Under the pieces are notes generated by a model. The model saw nothing but the letters and a program-made list of their open reading frames with translations. It was not told the origin of the DNA and ran no database searches. A stretch of 21,518 bases of DNA from Bacteroidales bacterium UBA6207 (lineage in GTDB: Bacteria; Bacteroidota; Bacteroidia; Bacteroidales; F082), in NCBI GenBank assembly GCA_002421995.1, contig DISP01000111.1, positions 1-21,518 on the forward strand, written 5' to 3'. The position numbers and the translations under genes are program-made. Each line of letters opens with the position of its first letter. The stretch's first letter is position 1. Positions 1-7,976 of this stretch are shown here, piece by piece.

Positions 1-1037
1 CACCCATCAGTGAGTTGTGGGGCGAGGGCAACACTGCTTATGTGAACAACGAAATTTTGCCTGTACTTCAAAAATACAGCAAGGTGCAGCAGCTCTCCTA
101 CGGGCATACGCATGCCTACGAACGCGGTGTGATTGAGTCGAATACAAATGAAGGCGATTTCAGAATCAGCTGTGTCGGAGGTGGAGGAGGCAACCGCGAC
201 CGCTGGGGAGAATACACAAATACGGATTATCCGGAGGTTCATACAGCCTTAGATCATTATTTCTATGTGTTTTTTGATATTGATCTGGCCGATCGCAGTT
301 ACGAAGGGAAAATGTTCGACCTGGGAAATACCAATTTATTGGCAACCAACACTGTAGCTGATAGTTGGCATCGAAAACTAAACCAGCAGGCTCCCGACAA
401 ACCAACGCTTGTTTCAATAGCCAATCAGCCCGAACTGCACCTTCTCTTGTCGGCAACTTCATTCTCAGGCACGGATGAAGTGATGTCGGCACAATTCCAG
501 ATAAGTAATTCAAGCAACAATTACACACTGCCTGTATTCGATATTACCAATCACTGGCAGAATATTTATCAGGTTGACAACCAGTTTAATCCAATTGACA
601 GAAATGCCGGAATTGTACTTTCGGAATGCAATGTCCCGCATGGAACATTGGAAGACGAGAAAACGTATTATGGCAGAATGCGTTACCGCGATCAAAACCT
701 TCGCTGGAGCGAATGGTCTGATGAGATTGCTTTTGTTTACCACGACCCGCAAGGTATCGGTGAGGAAAACGCAAACGACTTCTACCTGCACCAAAATGTG
801 CCCAATCCGTTTAGTACCACAACCGAGATATCATTTGTATTAAAAAAATCTGCTCATGTGAAGCTTTCGGTACATAACAATTCGGGCAAACTGCTATTTA
901 CACTTATTGACGGTGAACATGATGCAGGTAGTTTCAGTCATACTTTTGACGCATCGCATTTATCATCAGGAACTTACACTTATATATTGGAAGTTGACAA
1001 CACTTTTTCAAGCAGGAAACTGACAGTCGTTAAATAG
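1..1037 (+). CDS. Purple-acid-phosphatase-like metallophosphoesterase with T9SS sorting domain (5' truncated)
   Basis: This is the C-terminal part of a secreted phosphoesterase; the frame is open back to the window edge at base 3, so the true start lies upstream. The motif GHTHAYERG (bases about 102-128) matches the last metal-binding block of purple acid phosphatases and calcineurin-like phosphoesterases (GHxH). A glycine-rich GGGGG stretch follows it, as is common in this family. The middle third looks like a fibronectin-III-like beta domain (a WSEWSDE-type segment near base 715). The last ~85 residues start with an NVPNPF motif and end in a strand plus KLTVVK, which is a type A T9SS C-terminal domain, so the product should cross the outer membrane and be attached to or released from the surface. 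The earlier metal ligands are outside the window, so activity and substrate (phosphomonoester or diester) cannot be judged. It converges on the LamG gene and is not part of that operon. Confidence 0.85.
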   Translation, partial: PISELWGEGNTAYVNNEILPVLQKYSKVQQLSYGHTHAYERGVIESNTNEGDFRISCVGGGGGNRDRWGEYTNTDYPEVHTALDHYFYVFFDIDLADRSYEGKMFDLGNTNLLATNTVADSWHRKLNQQAPDKPTLVSIANQPELHLLLSATSFSGTDEVMSAQFQISNSSNNYTLPVFDITNHWQNIYQVDNQFNPIDRNAGIVLSECNVPHGTLEDEKTYYGRMRYRDQNLRWSEWSDEIAFVYHDPQGIGEENANDFYLHQNVPNPFSTTTEISFVLKKSAHVKLSVHNNSGKLLFTLIDGEHDAGSFSHTFDASHLSSGTYTYILEVDNTFSSRKLTVVK

Positions 1038-1296
1038 GCTTGCAAAAAACCACCTATGCACAAAAGCAACCATTTATAACGCACTATATTTGAGTGCATT
1101 ACTGGCTGTTATTAAAACTTTTCTGCTTCAAAACGAAGGCATTCTCGCTAAAACCCGCCAGCATGATTGAATGAAATGGTTGGACGAAGCTCACGTTTAG
1201 CCGTTGCATTCGCTAATTTCACCGACTTGTTCGCTAATGACGCTTCTTTCGCCAAAAAAGCATCAGGAAGTTAGCGGCAGCCCCCCAAATCAGGAC
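1038..1296. other. Intergenic region with phased short repeats and overlapping mini-ORFs
   Basis: This gap between convergent genes has no recognisable full-length gene. It holds a small inverted repeat (GCACT 1081-1085 with AGTGC 1093-1097). It also holds two direct copies of TTCGCTAAT (1209-1217 and 1230-1238, 21 bases apart), with a partial copy TCGCTAA at 1145-1151. A 32-codon ORF runs 1176-1274 (+), and a 21-codon ORF on the other strand runs 1164-1099. The plus ORF encodes phenylalanine-alanine units (FAN, FAN, FAK) spaced 7 and 6 residues apart. No good ribosome binding site is visible for either. It could be a dispersed intergenic repeat, decayed coding sequence, or a small RNA or peptide gene; the sequence alone does not decide. 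Confidence 0.3.
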
Positions 1297-1328
1297 AAAA
1301 AAAAGAGGCCGCCCATTACAGCAGCCTC
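1297..1328 (-). terminator. Intrinsic terminator of the LamG/SusCD operon
   Basis: Read on the minus strand, GAGGCTGC, an 8-base loop, and GCGGCCTC form an 8-bp stem with one G-T pair, followed directly by eight T. It begins 26 bases after the stop codon of the tandem LamG gene. This is a textbook rho-independent terminator and marks the end of the minus-strand operon. Confidence 0.85.
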
Positions 1329-1354
1329 AAAAACAATTACAAACCAATCAATGA

Positions 1355-2947
1355 TTAACGGGTAATCATCATTCTCTTAACACTCATATTCTGATTCATG
1401 ATAAGATTCACAGTATAAACACCGGCCGGAAGATTTTCAACATTTACTTTATAGGTATATGAACCAACCGCATGATATCCAAGCTGTTCACTTTTAACCA
1501 CACGACCACTTAGGTCAGCTATTCTGATACCCACATTTCCGCTTTCGGTCACCTGATATGGGAAAGTTGTATTTACAGCAGCAGGATTTGGATAGTTTTG
1601 TCCCAACAAAGCAGTCTGCTTGAGCTCATGTTTTGCAATTCCTGTTGATGTTGTTGCATCGCCAAGTGATGCAACCTCCTCAGCTGTTAACACAACATCC
1701 CAGATGGCAACTTCAGAGCAAAGCATTGTGTTGTCTTCACCGTCTTCATCAGCAAAGAGTAAGAAGGTAGCATCGAGAGCATCACGACCATCGAGGTCCT
1801 GACCTGTGCCGTCAACCCACAGCTCACCATTCATATAGATTTTGAAGAATTCGCCATTCTTTGCTGTCACGATCATCCTGTACCAGGTGTTTTCGGCAAC
1901 GACATTAGCTGAATAGCCAAACCTCCAGGCACCAATGAGATTGTCAGTATTGATAAACATCTCGGCGTCATTTGAGTTGTCAGTTGACGTTTGGTAGATT
2001 GCATGCCAAAGCGATGCGGCAGGCATCAGGATATCCATTTGAAGCGAATACTCATTTACAAGTGTTCCACCGCCATTGGGACTAATATTATGTGTCATAA
2101 CCAGGTGGCTTCCAACACCAATTTCAGTAGCCAGGTTGCCATCAACAGGTCCGTTGACGGAAGTTTGACTGCCAGTGAGTGTCAAGGGACTGCCAACAGT
2201 GGCGGCAAGCATGTCCATCGGATCATCAAATTTCCACTGTCCTTTTCTTTGCGGGAAGGTAGGTGATGGAGCGCCGGTGGTTGCATCGCCCAACTCCAAA
2301 GCTTCATCAGCAGTGAGTGCAACATTCCAGATTCCGATTTCTGAGCACAACATCGGGTTGTCTTCGCCATCTTCATCAGCAAAAAGTAAAAGAAGATCAC
2401 TCAGGGCATCGCGGCCATCAAGGTCCTGACCGGCACCGTCAACCCACAATTCGCCATTCATATAGATTCTAAAAAACTCACCATTCTTTGCTGTCACAAT
2501 CATCCTGTACCAGGTGTTATCAGCAACGGCATTGGCCGAATATCCGAACCTCCATGCGCCAATGAAATTGTCGGTATTGATAAACATCTCGGCATCATTT
2601 GAATTGTCAGAGGCTGTTTGGTAAATAGCATGCCAAAGCGATGGTGTCGGCATAAGGATGTCCATTTGCAGAGAATATTCGTTCACAAGGCTACCACCAC
2701 CATTGGGGCTAATACTGTGTGTCATAATCAAATGGCTGCCAATTCCGATCTCAGTAGCCAGATTACCGTCAACAGGGCCGTTCACAGAGGTTTGGCTGCC
2801 AGTAAGTGTCAGTGGATTGCCAACAGTGGCTGCAAGCATATCCATCGGATCGTCAAATTTCCACCAGCCTACGCGCTCCGGAACACTTGAAAAAACTGCA
2901 CTGCCAACCAGCAGTACAAACATCAATAAGAATAGATTTTTTTTCAT
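1355..2947 (-). CDS. Secreted tandem LamG-like domain protein, T9SS cargo
   Basis: A 530-residue protein with an N-terminal signal peptide (MKKN, then a hydrophobic stretch to about residue 21). Two copies of a concanavalin-A/LamG-like domain follow (residues 29-224 and 238-433), joined by a 13-residue linker. A type A T9SS sorting domain ends it (NYPNPA motif near residue 451, ending VKRMMITR). Each LamG copy opens WKFDDPMDMLAATVG and carries a W-Y-R-M-I-V and I-Y-M-N-G-E-L-W strand pattern typical of LamG_3-type jelly rolls. Such domains usually bind carbohydrate or protein; no catalytic residues are evident. The start is 44 bases past the susD-like stop on the same strand, so it is probably co-transcribed and acts as a surface ligand-binding partner of SusC/SusD, in the role of a surface glycan-binding protein. 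The ligand is unknown. The ATG at 2947 fits the signal peptide. Confidence 0.85.
   Translation of the reverse strand: MKKNLFLLMFVLLVGSAVFSSVPERVGWWKFDDPMDMLAATVGNPLTLTGSQTSVNGPVDGNLATEIGIGSHLIMTHSISPNGGGSLVNEYSLQMDILMPTPSLWHAIYQTASDNSNDAEMFINTDNFIGAWRFGYSANAVADNTWYRMIVTAKNGEFFRIYMNGELWVDGAGQDLDGRDALSDLLLLFADEDGEDNPMLCSEIGIWNVALTADEALELGDATTGAPSPTFPQRKGQWKFDDPMDMLAATVGSPLTLTGSQTSVNGPVDGNLATEIGVGSHLVMTHNISPNGGGTLVNEYSLQMDILMPAASLWHAIYQTSTDNSNDAEMFINTDNLIGAWRFGYSANVVAENTWYRMIVTAKNGEFFKIYMNGELWVDGTGQDLDGRDALDATFLLFADEDGEDNTMLCSEVAIWDVVLTAEEVASLGDATTSTGIAKHELKQTALLGQNYPNPAAVNTTFPYQVTESGNVGIRIADLSGRVVKSEQLGYHAVGSYTYKVNVENLPAGVYTVNLIMNQNMSVKRMMITR
1649..2863 (-). repeat. Tandem in-frame duplication of a 196-residue LamG domain
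   Basis: Bases 2863-2276 and 2236-1649 encode two 196-residue units that align without any gap. By hand count 27 residues differ, giving about 86% identity. The nucleotide sequences are also clearly alike, with many silent changes, so this is a fairly recent intragenic duplication or one kept similar by gene conversion. Differences concentrate in residues 154-160 and 176-190 of the unit; the rest is almost unchanged. The centre-to-centre period is 627 bases (209 codons). Confidence 0.95.
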
Positions 2948-2991
2948 AACATAAGTTTTAGTGATTAATAGAGGTCATTTTTATGGTTTGA

Positions 2992-4515
2992 TCAATCTTT
3001 AAGTATCCACATACGTTCGTTTGTATCATCGTTGCCACCATACTGTCTTGCGAGTGCTGCTTCAACATTTTCCCTGTTGTAGGACAATTCTTTTGAAGGG
3101 TACATCCAGCGCAATGGCAATTGTGAAGTCACGCCATTGAGGTTTGTTGCAGGATTGACAGGCAATTCAGGGTAGCCGGTTCTGCGGTATTCATAATAGG
3201 AGTTCCAACCATCCTGCATGAAGCCCATGAAATAGCGTTGCTGCCAGATTTTTCTGAGTTTTTCATCGGTGCTTCCGGTCAAAGCTACCGAAGCTTGTGC
3301 CACATAGTTATTGATGATGGTGGTTGTGATCTTCATTCCGTGATGGTATTTAACATCATCGGGTGTGTTCAGCGCGGTGAACTGCATGGCTGCGATAATA
3401 CCTTTTTTATAAAGATCGTTGGCATCGCCGCCTGTCCATCCTCTGAGAATACCTTCGGAAATGATAAAGCATTGCTCTGCATAGCTCAGCAAAAATGTTG
3501 GCTCTCCCTGTTGCAAGGCATAGTAACGTGGATTTACACCACTGATTTGGTTGGCAACATAGCGGGCTGCAATAGAGCTGTAGTTGTCCGACGGATCAAC
3601 ACCCACATATGCATCCCAGCTCGATGGTGTTTCGCCACCATTTATTTGCGCCAGGGCAGGCTCAGCATAATAAAACATCCTGTAATCATGCAGCTCCTTC
3701 ATTTTGTCAATGATGGTGGTACTCATGATTGGATATTTCCTGAAATTGCTGTTGTAGAAAGGATAGTATTCCACCTGAAGGTTCGAATAGGTTGTTTGGA
3801 AATTGTCGCTGTTCGATGCGAAAAGAGGACCGGTGGTTACAATGTTGTTAAACCTGTTGATAACGTTCAAGTCAGGATCAGCTGTTTTTTTCCACAGATG
3901 TGAAAGCACTTTCAAACTGAGGCTGTTGGTTGCAGCCTGCCATTTGGCAATTTTACCTTTATACACCGGGTCGCCATCAAAATTACGGCCGGATGCAAAG
4001 TATTTAGCCGCAGAATCCAACTCGTTCAATATTCCGATAAATACCTCTTTCTGTGGATCATACTTAGGTTTGATAATATCATCTTCACCCTGTAGTGCTT
4101 CGCTGTATGGAATATCGCCAACAGCCAGTGTAAGTCTGAAGAAGGTGTATGCCCTGATAAAATGACCGAGTGCTTTGTAAGTGCTTGCGGTGACAGAACC
4201 TTCGGCTGCATCCTGCATTTTTTGCACATTGGTAAGATTCACCAGTGAGGCAAAGGAAGTGCGATCGAGCTTGTTGTACTGATAATTGTTGGCTCCTTCC
4301 ATATAGCTGATGTATTTTGCCAGCATGTCTTTATACAGGAAGTCAACACCAACATGCGGATATTGCATGGTTTGAAGTATCAGGTTTGTTGCAAGCAACG
4401 AAGGACTCACTTCCGAAGTCTGATTGGGATCGGTATTGAAATCATCAAATTTTGAGCAGGCGTTGAACGACCATAATGCGCTGATCATTAAAATGATATA
4501 TAATATTTTTTTCAT
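2992..4515 (-). CDS. SusD/RagB-family outer-membrane lipoprotein (SusD-like type 2)
   Basis: A 507-residue SusD homologue: the surface lid that captures ligand and passes it to the SusC barrel. The chosen start (ATG 4515-4513) gives MKKILYII plus a hydrophobic stretch and a lipoprotein cysteine at residue 20 (FNAC). The next residues, SKFDDF, resemble the acidic surface-export signal of Bacteroidota lipoproteins. The open frame reaches 4596, but that would overlap susC and hide the signal peptide. The N-terminal DDFNTDPNQ motif, the internal helical repeats (ALGHFIRAYTFFRLT), and the ending ERMWILKD fit the SusD-like_2 subfamily more than classical SusD. It starts 10 bases after the susC stop, the standard susC-susD coupling. 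Substrate specificity cannot be read from sequence. Confidence 0.92.
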   Translation of the reverse strand: MKKILYIILMISALWSFNACSKFDDFNTDPNQTSEVSPSLLATNLILQTMQYPHVGVDFLYKDMLAKYISYMEGANNYQYNKLDRTSFASLVNLTNVQKMQDAAEGSVTASTYKALGHFIRAYTFFRLTLAVGDIPYSEALQGEDDIIKPKYDPQKEVFIGILNELDSAAKYFASGRNFDGDPVYKGKIAKWQAATNSLSLKVLSHLWKKTADPDLNVINRFNNIVTTGPLFASNSDNFQTTYSNLQVEYYPFYNSNFRKYPIMSTTIIDKMKELHDYRMFYYAEPALAQINGGETPSSWDAYVGVDPSDNYSSIAARYVANQISGVNPRYYALQQGEPTFLLSYAEQCFIISEGILRGWTGGDANDLYKKGIIAAMQFTALNTPDDVKYHHGMKITTTIINNYVAQASVALTGSTDEKLRKIWQQRYFMGFMQDGWNSYYEYRRTGYPELPVNPATNLNGVTSQLPLRWMYPSKELSYNRENVEAALARQYGGNDDTNERMWILKD

Positions 4516-4525
4516 GGCATTAAGT

Positions 4526-7500
4526 TTAAAAGTTTGTCTTGAGATTAAGTCCGAAATAGCGTATCGAGGGCGACACCAGGTCCCATGATGAACCATAGTC
4601 GGGATCGGTCATTTTGTATTCCTTACCCCAATACAACAGGTTTTGGCCAACAATTGAGATACTCAGATCACTGAGTCCGATTTTTGATGAGGCATCTGCC
4701 GGAACTTTCCAGGTAATATAAAGCTCTCTGAGTTTGAGAAAAGTCTCATCCAGAATATTTTGACTTCTCCAAGACCATGCACCGGTATGGTAGCGGCGGA
4801 TATAACCTTCGTAGGAAACCTCAACATCATTGGGCTCAAAAACCCGCGTATCGGAAAGAATCTGACCATAAGTGTCATACTCAACAGTGCCTGAAACAAC
4901 TTTCACACCAGGGCCAACATAATTTGTCAGGCCATTAACAACCTCGTCGTAGCGCCATTGGTTATCTGTATCAATATGTGCACCCGAATGCCAGAGCAAG
5001 GCATCAAGCCGCGAAAACGACATGCCGCCTACACGACCATCCACTGAAAAGCCAAAGGTAAAACTCTTGTATTGCAGCTCCGAATTGACGCCCCAAACCC
5101 AGTCAGGATTGCTATATCCATGCACACTCTGGTAATTGGAGATAACAGGCATCCCATTTTGGTGAATGATATTTCCGTCAGGATCGCGCTGCCAGTCATA
5201 AACCGAATAAACATCAACACGGTTTCCGACTTTTATCCATGGTAGATCTTCGGTATAAAGTGAGTCAAGTTTTGTGTAATAGGTGATGTCTTTTGCCCAG
5301 TTAAAGTTAATATTCCACTTCAGATTGCGTGTTGCCACGGGTGTCACTCCAAAGGTGAGCTCAAGACCTTTTTTCGTTGTTTCTGTTTCAATATTAATGT
5401 ATTTCTGGCTAAATCCGGTTGCATCACTAATATCAGCAAAATCAATCAGGTTATACTTTCTCTTCTGGTAATAGGTGAGATCGAATTTGAGCTTGTTGCT
5501 GAAAAATATCGCTGCAGTTCCAAATTCAAAAGTCTGCGAAGTTGTTGGTTCAATGTCACTTCCACGCAAATCGAGCGGGTAATAAGCTGAGTTATATCCA
5601 CCCCACGATTCGTTTAAAATTGTAAAGTTTGTAGCAATATCATAAACGCCTGGGGTGGCTTTTGTAACAGTCCAGGAGGAACGGAGTTTCCAAAAATCGA
5701 GCCATTGTATGGCAGGCAAAACCTCTGAAAGAACAAAACTACCCGAAACAGACGGATAGAAATATGATCTTTCAGCCTCAGAAAGCGTTGAATTCCAGTC
5801 GTTTCTTCCAGTAACATCAAGATAGGCCATACGCTTGAAACTAACACCGAGCCGACCAAACAAACTGTTCACCTGCTGCCTTTTGAGGTCAGTGTCCCAC
5901 TCAATAGGGTCTTTGGAAGCCCGGAGCGAATAAAATCCTGGAACGGAAAGCCCACCTTTGGTATTTGCCTGAAAATAGTCATCTTTCTTGAAATAGATTG
6001 TACCTCCTGCCAGACCTTCAATTTGCAAATCGCCAAAAGTTTTGTTCATGTTGAGGATTAAGTCGTTGTTAAGGCTGTAGCCTGTTGTTTTTTCTTCGGA
6101 ATAATAACCCAGCGAACTCCACGAGTTTCGTGAGCTGATTGGGTTGCGCGAGATGCTTCTGTTAAGGTAAAAATCGAGCCCGCTGCGCATCATCAGCTTC
6201 ATCCAGGGATTGAGCTGGTATGACAGTGAGGCATAGCCATTCATAATGTCGCGGTCGGCTGTCGTGATAACCTCATTGGCAAGATACCATGGATTGTCAT
6301 ACCAAACCGTATTGAACCAATTCTGTGAGATGTTTTTTTCCATCCAGTAGTTCTTATACTCATTGATATCCCATTCTGCACCTACCCATCCAACCAGGTT
6401 GTATAAAAATCCGCCGGAATACTGGTTTCCCCTGATGTTTGGAGAAATGTGTTTTGAGTAGGTTACGCCCGATTCAAGGTTAAAACCATTGAGTTTCATT
6501 TCGCCGCTGAGCGAGTAGGTTGCCTTGTTTAGTTTTTGATTTGGAAACTGCCCCTTTTCATAAACATGTGATATAGAAGCTCTTAAACTTCCATTCTCAC
6601 CTTGGTTGGTGATGTTGATGTTGTTATTGGAGATCAAGCCGAGTTCCTGAAAATTTTTAAGGTTGTCTTTTCCCTTCGAAACAAGCGGTACACTGTCCTT
6701 CCAAACCATTTCGAAAGGGTCCCACAAACTGGTGGTGCGGCCAATGTCGAGTTTATCACCCCACACATAATCATCGCTATACTTACCATGCTCGCCTGAC
6801 GAATATGATTTTTGCGTTTCAGGAGTTGTGATAAACCCCAAATTGAACATTGTAGAACTGTTGAGTGATACGCTGAGACCCGGTTCTTTTTTACCTTTAA
6901 GGGTCGTAATCATGATGGCACCGTTGGCTCCTCTTGATCCATAAAGCGCTGATGCTGTTGCACCTTTCAAAACGTCAATGCTTTTGATGTCATCAGGACT
7001 TATATCATTGAGTGTGGTGTTGGCATTCGGGATTCCGTCAATAACTACCAAAGGATTCTCTCCCCTAAGCATCATCACAGGCTCCTGGCCGAAATTGGTG
7101 CTGTTGAAAATGGTTAAGCCCGCAACTTTACCTGTTAGAGTTGTTGTCGGGTTTGCATGTTTTACGGTCTGAATTTTGTCGCCATCCATTTTTTGAATGG
7201 CATAACCCACCGCTTTTTCCTCGCGCTTGATGCCAAGAGCAGTGACTACAACATCGTTGATCATGATACTGCTTTCAGTCATTCTGACATCAAGCTGCAT
7301 GCCCGGCTTCACTTCAAAGTCCATGGGATTGTAGCCAACATACGAAATCGTGATCGCCTCCTTATCGCCGGTAACCACAATTTCAAAAGTTCCGTCAAAA
7401 GAAGTGATCGTTCCTTTGCCTGTGCTTTTGATGATGATGGTTGCGCCGGGCAATGCTTCGTTGGTTTTGCTGTCGGTGACCCTCCCTTTCACCGGACCAC

Positions 7501-7816
7501 TTTCTTCCTTGATGGTTTTGGGTGCAATAATAATCTGCCGGTCTTTGACCAGAATACTTGTTTTTGAAGCATCAAAAAGTTTTCCGAGTATATCGGTAAT
7601 GGAAGTTTCAACAAAATTGACGGAGGTTTTTTGCTTTAAGTCAATCGTACGTTCATTGACCAGAAATTTGTATTCGCTTTTTGATTCAATGGCTGTGAGC
7701 ACTTCGTTGATAGAAACATTTTCCATCTTGAGTGTGATCTTCTCTGATTGAGCAAAAAGTGATGTTGCTAAAATGTTGTAAAACAACAAGATGAGAAGTA
7801 GATGTTTAATTTTCAT
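4526..7816 (-). CDS. SusC/RagA-family TonB-dependent transporter with STN signalling domain
   Basis: A 1096-residue outer-membrane transporter that imports SusD-bound ligand using TonB energy. Domains: signal peptide (1-23, ending FAQ), an STN domain (about 29-97), a carboxypeptidase-D-regulatory-like beta domain (108-182), a TonB-box region (DVVVTALGIKREE, 188-200), a plug with the SusC signature VLKGATASALYGSRGANGA (282-300), then the beta-barrel to the C-terminal F. The STN domain is the part that touches a FecR-type anti-sigma factor, which fits the sigma/FecR pair directly upstream. The ATG at 7816 is preferred over one at 7861 because it places the signal peptide at the N-terminus. It lies 160 bases after the FecR stop, leaving room for its own promoter. 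Length is normal for STN-bearing SusC proteins. It could import a glycan, peptide or other nutrient. Confidence 0.95.
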   Translation of the reverse strand: MKIKHLLLILLFYNILATSLFAQSEKITLKMENVSINEVLTAIESKSEYKFLVNERTIDLKQKTSVNFVETSITDILGKLFDASKTSILVKDRQIIIAPKTIKEESGPVKGRVTDSKTNEALPGATIIIKSTGKGTITSFDGTFEIVVTGDKEAITISYVGYNPMDFEVKPGMQLDVRMTESSIMINDVVVTALGIKREEKAVGYAIQKMDGDKIQTVKHANPTTTLTGKVAGLTIFNSTNFGQEPVMMLRGENPLVVIDGIPNANTTLNDISPDDIKSIDVLKGATASALYGSRGANGAIMITTLKGKKEPGLSVSLNSSTMFNLGFITTPETQKSYSSGEHGKYSDDYVWGDKLDIGRTTSLWDPFEMVWKDSVPLVSKGKDNLKNFQELGLISNNNINITNQGENGSLRASISHVYEKGQFPNQKLNKATYSLSGEMKLNGFNLESGVTYSKHISPNIRGNQYSGGFLYNLVGWVGAEWDINEYKNYWMEKNISQNWFNTVWYDNPWYLANEVITTADRDIMNGYASLSYQLNPWMKLMMRSGLDFYLNRSISRNPISSRNSWSSLGYYSEEKTTGYSLNNDLILNMNKTFGDLQIEGLAGGTIYFKKDDYFQANTKGGLSVPGFYSLRASKDPIEWDTDLKRQQVNSLFGRLGVSFKRMAYLDVTGRNDWNSTLSEAERSYFYPSVSGSFVLSEVLPAIQWLDFWKLRSSWTVTKATPGVYDIATNFTILNESWGGYNSAYYPLDLRGSDIEPTTSQTFEFGTAAIFFSNKLKFDLTYYQKRKYNLIDFADISDATGFSQKYINIETETTKKGLELTFGVTPVATRNLKWNINFNWAKDITYYTKLDSLYTEDLPWIKVGNRVDVYSVYDWQRDPDGNIIHQNGMPVISNYQSVHGYSNPDWVWGVNSELQYKSFTFGFSVDGRVGGMSFSRLDALLWHSGAHIDTDNQWRYDEVVNGLTNYVGPGVKVVSGTVEYDTYGQILSDTRVFEPNDVEVSYEGYIRRYHTGAWSWRSQNILDETFLKLRELYITWKVPADASSKIGLSDLSISIVGQNLLYWGKEYKMTDPDYGSSWDLVSPSIRYFGLNLKTNF

Positions 7817-7976
7817 AGAATAAAATTCGTTTTTGGTATAGACACTATCATAACATGACACCTCAAATAACCCGGTGTCGGATAAAAAAATTCAACATAA
7901 ATAAATATGGAAGAGCGGTGCTAATGCTCTATTATAACACCTTAAGGTGGCTCAGCGTTGAAGGCATGCGGCTGTT
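7817..7976 (-). promoter_or_regulatory. Candidate control region of the susC operon with three inverted repeats
   Basis: The 160 bases between fecR and susC hold three small dyads: CACCTTAAGGTG (7938-7949, a perfect 12-base palindrome), AGAGC/GCTCT (7912-7930, 9-base loop), and GACACC/GGTGTC (7857-7879, 11-base spacer). A further GACAC box lies at 7841-7845, 16 bases from the one at 7857. No full TANNTTTG element is seen, which would fit a promoter read by the linked ECF sigma factor. None of the dyads is followed by a T-run, so they are poor terminators. Their role is inferred from position only. Confidence 0.35.

Noticed and set aside
1649..2863. Possible mobile element or CRISPR-like array suggested by the long repeats
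   Set aside because: The repeats are in-frame protein domains within one gene, with only two copies and no transposase, terminal inverted repeats or spacers.
3238..3903. 221-codon plus-strand open frame inside the susD-like gene
   Set aside because: Antisense to a conserved gene, with an unusual cysteine- and histidine-rich composition and no recognisable motif.
7157..7751. Two overlapping plus-strand frames (136 and 133 codons) inside susC
   Set aside because: Antisense to the STN and beta domains of SusC; composition is that of a frame shadow.
7817..7861. Upstream ATG that would extend SusC by 15 residues
   Set aside because: It places a polar stretch before a perfect signal peptide that begins MKIKHLLLI at 7816.
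7930..7940. TATAAT-like sequence on the minus strand upstream of susC, resembling an Escherichia coli -10 box
   Set aside because: The Bacteroidota primary sigma factor does not use this element, the region is A/T-rich, and no matching -35 is present.
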